From the NCBI RefSeq assembly GCF_000376265.1, contig NZ_AQWU01000073.1, forward strand, positions 35,375-99,374: DNA of 64,000 bases. The letters are read 5' to 3'. Origin of the DNA: Thermus igniterrae ATCC 700962 (GTDB lineage: Bacteria; Deinococcota; Deinococci; Deinococcales; Thermaceae). This document shows, piece by piece, positions 25,714 through 33,649 of the stretch. Numbering within the stretch: the first letter of the stretch is position 1; the number at the start of each line of letters is the position of its first letter. The translations under genes were made by a program, and so were the position numbers. Below the pieces are notes generated by a model, which saw nothing but the letters and a program-made list of their open reading frames with translations, made no database searches and had not been told where the DNA came from.

Positions 25714-26350
25714 CCTTGAGGAGCACCTCCAGGAACATCTCCCGGGTGAGCCTCCCCGTTTGCGTGTTCTGGCGGGAGACGTGGTAGCTGGCCAGGAGGT
25801 GCCTGCCTCCGGGCAGGGGGTAGTGGGCCCCGTGGAAGAAGGGGTAGGTGCTTTTTCTGAGGCCGAAGTGCTCCAGGAGGGCCTCGAGGGCCACGCGGCC
25901 CAGGGCCAGGTAGACCCGGGCTTCCTCCAGAAGGCCGAGCTCCACTGCCGTCCAGCGGCTACAGGCCCTTAGTTCCTCCCGGGTGGGCCGGTTTCCCGGG
26001 GGGGCGCAACGCACCGCCGCCGTGAGGTAGACCCCGTACAGCCTAAGGTCGTCCCCCGGGTGGCTTTCCGGCCGGCTGGAAAGCCCGGCTTCGTAAAGCA
26101 GGGGGTAGAGAAAGGCCCCCGAGGCGTCCCCAGTGAAGGGGCGGCCGGTGCGGTTGGAGCCGTGGGCCCCGGGGGCCAGGCCGAAGAGGACGAGGCGCGC
26201 CTCCGGATCCCCAAACCCCGGCACCGGCCTTGCCCAGTAGGCCTCCCCCCGGTGGGCCCGCTTCTTTCCCACCACCTCCTCCCGCCAGGCCACCAGCCGG
26301 GGGCAGAGGCGGCAGGCGGTGAGCTTTTCCCGGAACTCAGGCATCTCCAT
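25691..26350 (-). CDS. udgB: Uracil-DNA glycosylase, family 5 (UDG-B)
   Basis: This 219-aa protein has the same length and nearly the same sequence as I recall for T. thermophilus UDG-B. An iron-sulfur cluster is expected from TACRLCPRLV and later Cys residues in AVRCAPPGN and RACSRW. Active-site motif GLAPGAHGSNRTGRPFTGDASG and the C-terminal HVSRQNTQTG are intact. It removes uracil and some other deaminated bases. ATG 26348-26350 is chosen because TATCCT ends 7 nt upstream. It is convergent with polX, with which it probably works in the same repair pathway. Confidence 0.93.
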   Translation of the reverse strand: MEMPEFREKLTACRLCPRLVAWREEVVGKKRAHRGEAYWARPVPGFGDPEARLVLFGLAPGAHGSNRTGRPFTGDASGAFLYPLLYEAGLSSRPESHPGDDLRLYGVYLTAAVRCAPPGNRPTREELRACSRWTAVELGLLEEARVYLALGRVALEALLEHFGLRKSTYPFFHGAHYPLPGGRHLLASYHVSRQNTQTGRLTREMFLEVLLKAKALAGL

Positions 26351-26357
26351 GCCCCAA

Positions 26358-26363
26358 AGGATA
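26358..26363 (-). promoter_or_regulatory. -10-like box (TATCCT) of udgB, leaderless type
   Basis: TATCCT on the minus strand ends 7 nt before the udgB ATG and directly follows the terminator hairpin of the upstream lipoprotein gene, so udgB probably has its own start site. Confidence 0.45.
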
Positions 26364-26364
26364 A

Positions 26365-26386
26365 CCCCGGGCCCAAGGGCCCGGGG
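26365..26386 (-). terminator. Hairpin terminator after the lipoprotein gene
   Basis: Two 10-bp complementary arms (26365-26374, 26377-26386) form a GC-only stem 14 nt beyond the lipoprotein stop; on the minus strand TTATCCTTT follows. Confidence 0.75.
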
Positions 26387-26399
26387 GCTTGGCCTGGGG

Positions 26400-27935
26400 C
26401 TACTCGCTACAGTGTCCGGGGCCGATGTAGCCCTCGTTGTACTGGGCCAGGAGGCCGGCATAGTACCGGGCCTGGTTGGTAAGGGTCCGGTTGAAGGCGT
26501 AGTTGGGAGGGTAGTTGCTGAAGAAGCTGTGGGCCCAGGCCAAGGCGGCTTCCACCTGGGGGGTGGTGGCGGCCCCGTTCAGCTTGTTCAGGGTGGCGGC
26601 GATGAACTGGTGGGCCAGCTGGTAGTAGGGGTTGCCCCCGGAGGGCGGGGTCCAGAGCACCCGGTAGTAGCTCTGGCCCGAGAGGTAGAAGGTGGTATCC
26701 TCCCCGATCAGGTCCCAGGCGTCGTCCCGGGGCTTGGCGGGGCCGTACTTGGTGTGGGTCTTCCAGTAGCCCTGGGTCAGGGTGCAGCCCACAGGGCAGG
26801 CGGGGACCCGCACCTCCACCGTCCAGCTGTCGGAAAGGGTGGTTTGGGTGGTGCTGGTGGTGAGGGTGGCGGTGTTGGTGAAGGCATAGAAGGTGTCCTG
26901 AGGCCCGCAGGTGTAGGGGCCCACCTCCAGGGTGTAGGTGAAGGTCTTGGGGGCTTCGGAGGCGCTCACCGTGCCCAGGGGCCCGTACTTGTCGTCGGAA
27001 ACGCTCACGCTGGCGTCCACCAGGGTGGTGGGTTCCCCGAAGACCACGGGGGCTGTGGCCGTGGCAGTGCGCATGCGCTCCTGCCCCTCGCGCACGTAGC
27101 GCACGGTGGCGGTATTGGTGCGGGCCCCCTTGTCGGGGAGGCTGGCGCTGTAGGTGCAGCTGAGGCTTTCCCCGGGGGCCAGGGTGCGGGGCAGGGTCCC
27201 GCAGTTCACGTTGGCGGCGATGTCAGGCGAGATGATGTCCTCCACGCTTTGCACTACGAAGGTAATGGGGGTGTTGTTGCGGATGGTAATCCCGCCGCTC
27301 ACGGCGAAGTCTCGGTCCTCGTAACCTTTCACCGCTACCGCCACCTTGTACTCCACGGGGAAGACCTGGCCCGGGCTCAGGGTGAGCTGGCTGTGGTTCC
27401 CGGTCTTGTCGATGCTCCAGTAGTACTGCCGGGTGTAGGTGGTTTGGGCGGTTTTGCTCACCTCGAGGCGGTACTCCCAGCAGAAGGTCACGTGGCTGAT
27501 GGCGGGAATCTGGCCAGGACGGGGGTGGTCCGGGGACCGCAGGCCCATGCCCGAGGTGGCCGGGGGTTCATAGAGGTAGACGTTGGCCCCGGGGCCGCCC
27601 TTCACGATCACCGCGGAGATGGGAAGGGTGGCGGACCAGTCCATGTACCGGCCCCCATCGTAGAAGGTCACGGTCACCTTGTTGCCGTAGGTGTCTAGGT
27701 CGTAGGTGTCGCTCTCGGGCGGGTCTACTTTGTAGGCGCCGTCAAAGTTTACGCCTGCCTGGGTGCACTCAAACACGACGTCCCCCGACTGCCAGTCGGG
27801 GTACGTCACCACCCTGGGGCCCACGCTGGCGGCGGAAAGGGTGCTATCCGGCGTTTTCCCGGTCTGCCCACCGCAACCGGCCAGGAGCAGGATAAGGAAC
27901 GCGGCCCCAAGCGGCCAGAGGGTTTTGCTTCTCAT
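26400..27935 (-). CDS. Surface lipoprotein with C-terminal TQGYWKTH domain
   Basis: This 511-aa protein has signal peptide WPLGAAFLILLLAGC with a lipobox ending at Cys21, so it is predicted to be lipid-anchored and exported. The middle is beta-rich, with paired cysteines (FECTQ, TFCWE, VNCGT, LSCTY, YTCGP) and repeats like those of DUF11-type surface proteins. From about residue 386 it carries TQGYWKTH followed by a helical tail (YYQLAHQFIAATLNKLNG), a module seen in secreted proteins of diverse bacteria and archaea with unknown function. AAAGGAGG precedes the ATG. It is flanked by its own promoter and terminators. Function is unknown. Confidence 0.75.
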   Translation of the reverse strand: MRSKTLWPLGAAFLILLLAGCGGQTGKTPDSTLSAASVGPRVVTYPDWQSGDVVFECTQAGVNFDGAYKVDPPESDTYDLDTYGNKVTVTFYDGGRYMDWSATLPISAVIVKGGPGANVYLYEPPATSGMGLRSPDHPRPGQIPAISHVTFCWEYRLEVSKTAQTTYTRQYYWSIDKTGNHSQLTLSPGQVFPVEYKVAVAVKGYEDRDFAVSGGITIRNNTPITFVVQSVEDIISPDIAANVNCGTLPRTLAPGESLSCTYSASLPDKGARTNTATVRYVREGQERMRTATATAPVVFGEPTTLVDASVSVSDDKYGPLGTVSASEAPKTFTYTLEVGPYTCGPQDTFYAFTNTATLTTSTTQTTLSDSWTVEVRVPACPVGCTLTQGYWKTHTKYGPAKPRDDAWDLIGEDTTFYLSGQSYYRVLWTPPSGGNPYYQLAHQFIAATLNKLNGAATTPQVEAALAWAHSFFSNYPPNYAFNRTLTNQARYYAGLLAQYNEGYIGPGHCSE

Positions 27936-27955
27936 ATCCGCCTCCTTTCACCCTC

Positions 27956-27984
27956 ATGATCGCCCGAGGCTTGGGAGGCCACAA
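27956..27984 (-). promoter_or_regulatory. Candidate promoter of the lipoprotein gene
   Basis: On the minus strand TTGTGG (27979-27984) and GATCAT (27956-27961) are separated by exactly 17 bp, followed by a ribosome-binding site AAAGGAGG before ATG 27935. Four of six bases match the -10 consensus. Confidence 0.5.
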
Positions 27985-28033
27985 CGGGCTTTGGTTCTAG
28001 GTCCAGGTTGGGGGACGTTGGGGGTTTTTTCGG

Positions 28034-28073
28034 AAAAAAGGACCTAGGCTTCTTTTGCCCATAGGCCTAGGTC
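28034..28073 (-). terminator. Intrinsic terminator of the LuxR-type regulator gene
   Basis: Arms GACCTAGGC (28065-28073 read on the minus strand) and GCCTAGGTC (28041-28049) form a 9-bp stem with a 15-nt loop, followed on the minus strand by CTTTTTT. It lies 12 bp past the regulator stop codon. The T tract makes this one of the few textbook terminators in the window. Confidence 0.75.
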
Positions 28074-28085
28074 AAAGAAAGCGCC

Positions 28086-28604
28086 TCAGGAGATGAAGCG
28101 GATGTGGGCCAGCTGGCTCCGCTTGCGGATGCCCAGCTTCTGGAAGACCAGGGAGAGGTGGGTCTTGACGGTTTTCACGGAGATACCGAGCTCTTCGGCG
28201 ATTTCCTCGTTGGAAAGGCCCAGGGCCGCCAGGGTGGCCACCTCCTTTTCCCGCTGGGTCAGGTGGGGGAGGGGGTTACTCACCAAAGTGGCCACCAGGC
28301 GGCGTTCCGCCCAGACCTCCCCCCGGGCCACCGCCTCGAGGGCCCTGACCAGAACCTCCAGTCCCTGCCCGGGGTATAGGTAGCCCATATACCCCTTTTT
28401 GAGGGCCTGCATGGCCTGCTCCTCCTCCCGGAGGAGGAGCACCGTGGGCAGGGGGGGCGGGGCGGCCACCTCCCGGTCGGCCTCCACCAGGGCCACCTGG
28501 GCCAGGAAGGGGAGGTCCACCACCTCAAAGCCTCGAGCCCGCAGGGCCTCGGCCATGGCCTCTTTTTGGGCGGTAAGGGCAAACTGGAGCCAGACCTTCA
28601 GCAC
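28086..28604 (-). CDS. LuxR/NarL-type regulator with degenerate receiver domain
   Basis: 172 aa, starting at GTG 28604. Residues 115-170 are a clear LuxR helix-turn-helix (LTQREKEVATLAALGLSNEEIAEELGIS, VKTHLSLVFQKLGI). The N-terminal 105 residues keep the outline of a receiver (VLLLREEEQAMQALKKGYMGYLYPGQGLEVLVRALEAVARGEVW), but I cannot find the phosphorylated Asp. The conserved Lys of GYLLK is replaced in GYLYPGQG. It is probably an orphan, phosphorylation-independent regulator. It lies between the heme transporter operon and the lipoprotein gene on the same strand; its targets are unknown. Confidence 0.82.
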   Translation of the reverse strand: MLKVWLQFALTAQKEAMAEALRARGFEVVDLPFLAQVALVEADREVAAPPPLPTVLLLREEEQAMQALKKGYMGYLYPGQGLEVLVRALEAVARGEVWAERRLVATLVSNPLPHLTQREKEVATLAALGLSNEEIAEELGISVKTVKTHLSLVFQKLGIRKRSQLAHIRFIS

Positions 28605-28657
28605 AGCCTAGTCTCAGCTTAACCTTTTAAGGGGGGTTTTACCCAATGCCAGGCCCC

Positions 28658-29437
28658 TCAGGTTCCCCGCAGAACCCCTTGGGGAACGGGCAGGAGAAGG
28701 GGGATTCGGCCCAACGACCCCACCTTGCGGAAAGGCACCTCGTAGACCTCCTCGAGGAGGCTGGGTTCCAGCACGGTTTCCGGGCCACCTTGGGCCACCG
28801 GTTTCCCTCCTTTGAGGACGAGGACGCGGTCGGCGAAGAGGGCCGCCAGGTTGAGGTCGTGGAGCACGGCTACCACACCCCTTCCCTCGTGGGCCATGGC
28901 CCGGAAAAGCCCCAGGAGCTCCAGGGCATACCGGGGGTCCAGGTGGTTGGTGGGCTCGTCCAGGAAGAGGACCTCCCCCTCCTGGGCCAGAAGCCGCGCC
29001 ACCTCCACCCGCATGGCCTCACCCCCTGAGAGGCTTAGGAAGAAGCGCTCGGCCAAGGGGGCCGCCCGAGCCTTTTCCAGGGCCTGCCAGGTGCGGGCGT
29101 GGTCCTCCGGCCCTTCCCGCCCCGCTATGTGGGGAAGCCGCCCCAGGAAGGCCACCTCGTAGGCGGTGAAGGGGAAGCTCATCTCCCGCCCTTGGGAAAG
29201 GACCGCCCGCTTTTGGGCCAGCCCTTGGGCTCCGTAGGCCTCCAGGGGTTTTCCCAGAAGCCGCACCTCCCCCTCCGTGGGGGAAAGTTCCCCGGAAAGG
29301 AGGCGCAGGAGGGTGGTCTTTCCCGAGCCATTGGGCCCCAGCACCGCCAAGAAGTCTCCTGGTGCCAGGTTCAGGTCCACCCCCCGCAAAAGCCACCGCT
29401 CCCCCACCCGGTAGCCGAGCCCCTTAGCCTCAAGCAC
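28658..29437 (-). CDS. hmuV: Heme/iron-complex ABC transporter ATP-binding protein
   Basis: 259 aa. Walker A GPNGSGKTT, signature SLSGGEAMRVEVARLLAQ, Walker B VLFLDEPTNHLD and the switch HDLNLAALFADR define an importer ATPase of the FecE/HmuV type. It starts at GTG 29437, with GGGAGG 7 nt upstream, and overlaps the permease stop by 8 bp. It energises uptake through HmuU with the binding protein HmuT. It is last gene of the hmuTUV operon. Confidence 0.9.
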   Translation of the reverse strand: MLEAKGLGYRVGERWLLRGVDLNLAPGDFLAVLGPNGSGKTTLLRLLSGELSPTEGEVRLLGKPLEAYGAQGLAQKRAVLSQGREMSFPFTAYEVAFLGRLPHIAGREGPEDHARTWQALEKARAAPLAERFFLSLSGGEAMRVEVARLLAQEGEVLFLDEPTNHLDPRYALELLGLFRAMAHEGRGVVAVLHDLNLAALFADRVLVLKGGKPVAQGGPETVLEPSLLEEVYEVPFRKVGSLGRIPLLLPVPQGVLRGT

Positions 29438-30464
29438 GGTATACCTCCCGCTTGTGCCGCAGGACCAGGTAGAGGAAAAAGGGCCCCCCCAGTAGGGCGG
29501 TGAGCACCCCCACGGGGATTTCCGAGGGCGCCGCCAGGGTGCGGGCCAGGAGGTCCGCCAGCACCGTGAGGCTTGCCCCCAAGAGGGCCGAGCCCGGGAG
29601 GAGGAAGCGGTGGTCCGGCCCTGCCAGGAGGCGGAAGAGGTGGGGGGCCAGGAGCCCGATGAACCCAATCCCCCCCGCCAGGGACACCGCCACCCCCACC
29701 CCCAGGGCCGAGCCCGCCACCAGGCGCCCCTTCAGGCGCTCCAGGTCCACCCCCAGGTGGAAGGCTTCCCGTTCTCCCAGGGCCAGGGCATTGAGCCCCC
29801 GGGCCAGGGGGAGGAGGAGGAACAAGGCCAGGAGGCCCAGGGGCAGGCCTGCCAGGAGGAGGCGCCAGGTGAGGGCGGAGAACCCTCCGAGGGTCCAAAA
29901 GGTCAGGCTCCTCAGCTCCTGCTCCGAAGCCAGAAAGGTGAGGAGGCCAATCAGGGCTCCCACCAGGGCGTTCAGGGCCAGGCCGGAAAGCAGGAGCACC
30001 GTCACCTGAACCCCCAAGGGGGTGTGGGCCAGCCGCCAGAGAAGTCGGGTGGCCAGGAGGCCGCCGAGGAAGGCAAAAAGGGGCAGGCCGTAGGTCTCCA
30101 GGGCCCCCGCCCCCGGCAGGAGGACGATGAAAACCGCTGCCCCCAGGGCGGCCCCGGCAGAGACGCCAATCAGCCCTGGGTCCACCAGGGGGTTGCGGAA
30201 TAACCCCTGCAGGGCGGCGCCGGCCAGGGCCAGAAGCCCACCCACCAAGGCCCCCCCCAGCACCCGGGGCAGGCGCAGGGCCACCAGGACCTGGTAGGCC
30301 ACGCCTTCCCCCCGCAGGAGGAGGGCAGGGATGTCCTGGAGGGGTATGTGGTAGGCCCCCAGGCTTACCCCCAGCAGGAGGACCGAGGGTAGGAGGAGCG
30401 CAAGCCCCCAAAGGGCCCGCCGGTAGCGGCGCAGACGGGAGGGAGTGGAGAGCGCCTCTGTCAT
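29430..30464 (-). CDS. hmuU: Heme/iron-complex ABC transporter permease (FecCD family)
   Basis: This 344-aa integral membrane protein has about nine or ten hydrophobic segments. The family signature LRLPRVLGGALVGGLLALAGAALQGLFRNPLVDPGLIGVSAGAALG is present near residues 65-110, and GGIGFIGLLAPHLFRLLAGPDHR is the ATPase-coupling helix. It is encoded 38 bp after hmuT and overlaps hmuV. The substrate is set by HmuT, which looks heme-specific. Confidence 0.92.
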   Translation of the reverse strand: MTEALSTPSRLRRYRRALWGLALLLPSVLLLGVSLGAYHIPLQDIPALLLRGEGVAYQVLVALRLPRVLGGALVGGLLALAGAALQGLFRNPLVDPGLIGVSAGAALGAAVFIVLLPGAGALETYGLPLFAFLGGLLATRLLWRLAHTPLGVQVTVLLLSGLALNALVGALIGLLTFLASEQELRSLTFWTLGGFSALTWRLLLAGLPLGLLALFLLLPLARGLNALALGEREAFHLGVDLERLKGRLVAGSALGVGVAVSLAGGIGFIGLLAPHLFRLLAGPDHRFLLPGSALLGASLTVLADLLARTLAAPSEIPVGVLTALLGGPFFLYLVLRHKREVYRA

Positions 30465-30502
30465 CGGGCCCTATGCCTCCGGTACGCCATGGGATGGCCC
30501 AC

Positions 30503-31408
30503 CTACTTTACCTCCACCACGCCCTCTTGCAGGTAGGCTGCCCGGAAAAGGTCCAAAGCCGCCCGCCCCATCCGGGGACCGATGTTGCCCAGGTAGTTCT
30601 CCTCCATGATCAGCACCTTACGGCGTGCCCCTGCCGGGGTCTGGGCCATGCCGGGCACGCGGAGGAGGCCCTCGAGGCCCCCCACCGTCTCCACCGTCTT
30701 CTTGGTGGTCACCAGGAGGTCGGGCCGCGCGGCCACCACCGCCTCAGGGTTCATGGGCTGGCACCCCCGCACCCCCTTGAGGGCGTTCTCCACCCCTCCA
30801 AGCTCCATGATGGCCACAAAGATGCTCCCCTCCCCGCACACGAAGGCCACCTGGGGCGCTGGCAGGTAGACCACAAGCCCCCTCAGCTTCCCCTTGGGGG
30901 CCTGCTGGGCCTGGAAGGAGCGCAGGGCCAAGAGGTCGCGCTCGAGGCCCCTTATGAGGGCCTCTCCCGCCTCAGGGCGGCCCACCGCCTGCGCCAGGAG
31001 GCGGATGCGCCGCTTGGCCCCTTCCACGGTGGGCTCAATGGGAACCAGGATGACCGGAACCCCGGCCGCCCGCACCTGGTCCAGCACCTGGGTGGGCCGG
31101 GTGTCCTCCCGGGCCACCACCAGGGTGGGCCGCAGGGCCAGGATGGCCTCGGCGGAATATTGGCCGGGCAGGCCCACACTGGGCTTGGACATCACCTGAG
31201 GAGGGTACTCACTGGTGCCGTCCCGGCCCACAATGCGGTCCCCCATCCCCAGGGCATAGAGCACCTCGGTGTTCACCCCGCCTAGGGTAACGATGCGCTC
31301 CAGAGAACGGACCTCCACCGTCTTGCCGGTGGCATCGGTGACGCGGAAAGGCTGAGCAAATCCCATCAGGGCCAAAAGGAAAATGGGTCCGAGGATGGCT
31401 CGCTTCAT
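30503..31408 (-). CDS. hmuT: Heme ABC transporter substrate-binding protein
   Basis: 301 aa, with a Sec signal peptide (RAILGPIFLLALMGFA). RIVTLGGVNTEVLYALGMGDRIVGRDGTSEYP and KPSVGLPGQYSAEAILALRPTLVVA follow the HmuT pattern, where tyrosines coordinate heme iron; both candidate Tyr are present. Of two ATGs, 31406-31408 is preferred because GGAGGT then sits 6 nt upstream; it would touch the other. It is first gene of the operon hmuTUV. No Fur-like box was recognised upstream in 31409-31595. Confidence 0.87.
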   Translation of the reverse strand: MKRAILGPIFLLALMGFAQPFRVTDATGKTVEVRSLERIVTLGGVNTEVLYALGMGDRIVGRDGTSEYPPQVMSKPSVGLPGQYSAEAILALRPTLVVAREDTRPTQVLDQVRAAGVPVILVPIEPTVEGAKRRIRLLAQAVGRPEAGEALIRGLERDLLALRSFQAQQAPKGKLRGLVVYLPAPQVAFVCGEGSIFVAIMELGGVENALKGVRGCQPMNPEAVVAARPDLLVTTKKTVETVGGLEGLLRVPGMAQTPAGARRKVLIMEENYLGNIGPRMGRAALDLFRAAYLQEGVVEVK

Positions 31409-31547
31409 GCCCATACCTCCGATTAGTATCCTACAATCCCTCAAACCTGCTGGCTTGAAGCCTGGCCTACGGTGATTCCAAGGAGTTGTGGGTGGGGGCG
31501 TGCCTTGAAGCGTGAGGAAGAGCACATAGCTCCAGAAGCAAAAGAGA

Positions 31548-31574
31548 ACCCGGTGGGACGGGGTACCACCGGGT
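31548..31574 (-). terminator. Hairpin after the PxKF remnant
   Basis: Arms ACCCGGTGG (31548-31556) and CCACCGGGT (31566-31574) form a 9-bp stem with a 9-nt loop. On the minus strand TTCTCTTTTG follows. It lies 21 bp beyond the remnant's stop and upstream of hmuT. Confidence 0.65.
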
Positions 31575-31595
31575 CTATCTGTAAGTATTCTGGCT

Positions 31596-31934
31596 TTACC
31601 GCACCAGGTTAAAGTAGGTTTCCGCCAGGGTGATGCCTGCGTAGGAAACCGTGGTCCGGTAGCAGCCCAAACTCCACCCCAACTGGGTCTTCAGGTTGAA
31701 GATGTAGTGGCCGCTTTCCGGGTCGTAGCGCCAGGTGGTGGAGCCGCTGGGGAAATCGTTGCCCTCGTAGGTGGTCCCAAGGTCGCTGGCACAGCTATTG
31801 GTGAGGCGCAACGCCAGCCTTAGCCCGGGAGCCAGATCGGTGGCCGGGGTGCCGTCGGCATACTTGGGGGGGTAGAACTTGTGGGGAATGGTGGACCCCC
31901 GCTTGTGGCTGCTATAGGGGCCCTGGGAGCGCAA
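31596..31934 (-). pseudogene. C-terminal remnant of a PxKF-domain surface protein
   Basis: About 112 codons translate to KRGSTIPHKFYP, then TTWRYDPESGHYIFNLKTQLGW, GCYRTTVSYAGITLAETYFNLVR and stop. This is the PxKF domain that ends many secreted surface proteins: G-S-x-I-P-x-KF, a W-x-Y/GHYIFN strand and an ALD-type strand with paired Cys. There is no ATG or GTG and no ribosome-binding site; only a TTG at 31934 lies upstream before the frame enters unrelated sequence. I read it as the 3' end of a once larger gene that has lost its signal peptide and main body. It could instead be a short leaderless ORF, which is less likely. Confidence 0.55.
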
Positions 31935-31977
31935 GGGGGGAGGAAGCCGGTGCTGGCCAAGGACAACGGCCCAAAGC

Positions 31978-32007
31978 CCTAGGACTTTGGACCGCAAAGG
32001 TCCTAGG
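31978..32007 (-). terminator. CCTAGG hairpin after the acyl-CoA carboxylase gene
   Basis: CCTAGGAC (31978-31985) pairs with GTCCTAGG (32000-32007), and TTTG with CAAA inside it with one bulged G, giving about 12 paired bases and a 5-nt loop. It lies 6 bp past the carboxylase stop. No T tract follows on the minus strand, so termination is probable but unproven. Its arms resemble those of the terminator at 28034-28073. Confidence 0.55.
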
Positions 32008-32013
32008 TTGGCC

Positions 32014-33579
32014 TTAGAGGGGGATGTTGTCGTGCTTCTTGAAGGGGCGCTCCTCCTTCTTCTCCCACAGCATGCGCAGGTGCTGGTAGAGGATGCGCCG
32101 GGTATGGGCGGGGTCAATGACGTCGTCAATGTAGCCCCTTCCCGCCGCCACCCAGGGGTTGTCAAAGGCCCGGCGGTACTCCTCAATCTTTTTCCGCCGG
32201 GTCTCCTCGGGGTTGGGAGAGGTCTGGATCTCCCGGCGGTAGATGATGTTGGCTGCCCCCTCGGCTCCCATCACCGCCACCGCCGCCGTGGGCCAGGCCA
32301 GAACCACGTCCGCCCCCATGTCCTTGGAGTTCATGGCCAGGTAGGCCCCCCCATAGGCCTTGCGGGCGATGAGGGTGATCTTGGGCACCGTGGCCTCGGC
32401 ATAGGCGAAAAGCATCTTGGCCCCATGGCGGATGATGCCCCCGTGCTCCTGGGCTACCCCGGGGAGGAAGCCTGTTACGTCCACCAGGGTGAGGAGGGGG
32501 ATGTTAAAGGCATCCATGGTGCGGATGAAGCGGGCGGCCTTGTCCGAGGCGTTGATGTCCAGGGCCCCCGCCATGAAGCGGGGGTTGTTGGCCACCACCC
32601 CCACAGGGTACCCCCCGAGCCGCCCCAGGCCCACGATGATGTTCCTGGCGAACCGGGGCTGGATTTCCAGAAACTCCCCTCCGTCCAGAAGGGTGCGGAT
32701 CACCTGGTGCATGTTGTAGGGCCTGCGGGCATCGGGGTGGACGATGTCCAAAAGCTCGGGGGTGGGGCGCATGGGGTCGTCCTGAGGGTCCAGGACGGGG
32801 GGTTTTTCCCGGCTGTTTTGCGGCAGGTAGGAGAGGAGCTTGCGGATTAGGTCCAGCACCTCCCGGTCGTTTTCCCCCTCCAGGTGGGCCACCCCACTGC
32901 GCTCCATGTGCACGTCGGCCCCGCCCAGTTCCTCAAAGGTCACCTCTTCCCGGGTCACGCTCTTGATGACCTCGGGTCCGGTGATGAACATGTAGCTACC
33001 CCCGCGGCTCATGAGGACGAAGTCGGTCATGGCCGGGCTGTAGACCGCCCCTCCGGCGCAGGGGCCCAGGATGGCGGAGATCTGGGGCACCACCCCGGAG
33101 TAGATGGCGTTGCGGTAGAAGACCTCCCCGTAGCCCGAGAGGCTGTCCACCCCCTCCTGGATGCGGGCCCCGGCGGAGTCGTTGAGGCCGATGATGGGCG
33201 CCCCCACCTTGGCCGCCAGGTCCATGAGGCTGGCGATCTTGCGGCCGTGCATCTTGCCCAGGGAACCCCCCAAGACGGTGAAGTCCTGGCTGAAGACGAA
33301 GACCAACCGGCCCCCGATGGTGCCGTAGCCCGTGACCACCCCGTCGGCGGGGGCTTCAATCCCCTCCATGAGCCCCGTTTCCAGGTGCTCGGCGAAGGGC
33401 ATGAGCTCCACGAAACTCCCGGGGTCCAGCAGGTAGTCTATGCGTTCCCGGGCGGTGAGCTTGCCCTGCTGGTGTTGCTTTTTGATGCGCTCCTCGCCCC
33501 CGCCCAGAAGGACCCTCTTGCGCCTTTCCTCCAGCTCGGCCAGAAGTTCATCCAGGATAAGCTTGGCGTTGTCGGCCAT
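32014..33579 (-). CDS. Acyl-CoA carboxylase beta subunit (propionyl/methylmalonyl-CoA type)
   Basis: This 521-aa carboxyltransferase moves CO2 from carboxybiotin to acyl-CoA. Crotonase-fold signatures are visible: GLNDSAGARIQEGVDSL, GPCAGGAVYSPAMTDFV, GGSYMFITGPEVI, VDVTGFLPG and KAYGGAYLAMNSKDMGAD. It is close to propionyl-CoA carboxylase beta or the catalytic subunit of methylmalonyl-CoA decarboxylase. No biotin carboxylase or biotin carrier gene is nearby. Start 33579 (MADNAKLILDELL) is favoured because TATCAT ends 9 nt upstream; an in-frame ATG at 33597 overlaps that promoter. Confidence 0.9.
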   Translation of the reverse strand: MADNAKLILDELLAELEERRKRVLLGGGEERIKKQHQQGKLTARERIDYLLDPGSFVELMPFAEHLETGLMEGIEAPADGVVTGYGTIGGRLVFVFSQDFTVLGGSLGKMHGRKIASLMDLAAKVGAPIIGLNDSAGARIQEGVDSLSGYGEVFYRNAIYSGVVPQISAILGPCAGGAVYSPAMTDFVLMSRGGSYMFITGPEVIKSVTREEVTFEELGGADVHMERSGVAHLEGENDREVLDLIRKLLSYLPQNSREKPPVLDPQDDPMRPTPELLDIVHPDARRPYNMHQVIRTLLDGGEFLEIQPRFARNIIVGLGRLGGYPVGVVANNPRFMAGALDINASDKAARFIRTMDAFNIPLLTLVDVTGFLPGVAQEHGGIIRHGAKMLFAYAEATVPKITLIARKAYGGAYLAMNSKDMGADVVLAWPTAAVAVMGAEGAANIIYRREIQTSPNPEETRRKKIEEYRRAFDNPWVAAGRGYIDDVIDPAHTRRILYQHLRMLWEKKEERPFKKHDNIPL

Positions 33580-33588
33580 ACTGGCCGC

Positions 33589-33594
33589 ATGATA
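33589..33594 (-). promoter_or_regulatory. -10 box (TATCAT) of the acyl-CoA carboxylase gene
   Basis: TATCAT on the minus strand ends 9 nt before the ATG at 33579. There is no ribosome-binding site in between, so a leaderless or near-leaderless transcript is expected. Confidence 0.5.
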
Positions 33595-33649
33595 CATTAA
33601 GAAGCCGGGCACGCTTCCAGCAAACCGGGCCTGGCAAGGAGGTGGAAGT

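Noticed and set aside
28041..28073. CCTAGG inverted repeat treated as a binding site for the LuxR-type regulator
   Set aside because: On the minus strand it is followed directly by CTTTTTT and lies just after the regulator's stop codon, so a terminator is the simpler reading.
31409..31595. Possible tRNA or small RNA in the gap upstream of hmuT
   Set aside because: No cloverleaf or conserved tRNA loop sequence could be found; the one strong hairpin (31548-31574) is explained as a terminator of the PxKF remnant.
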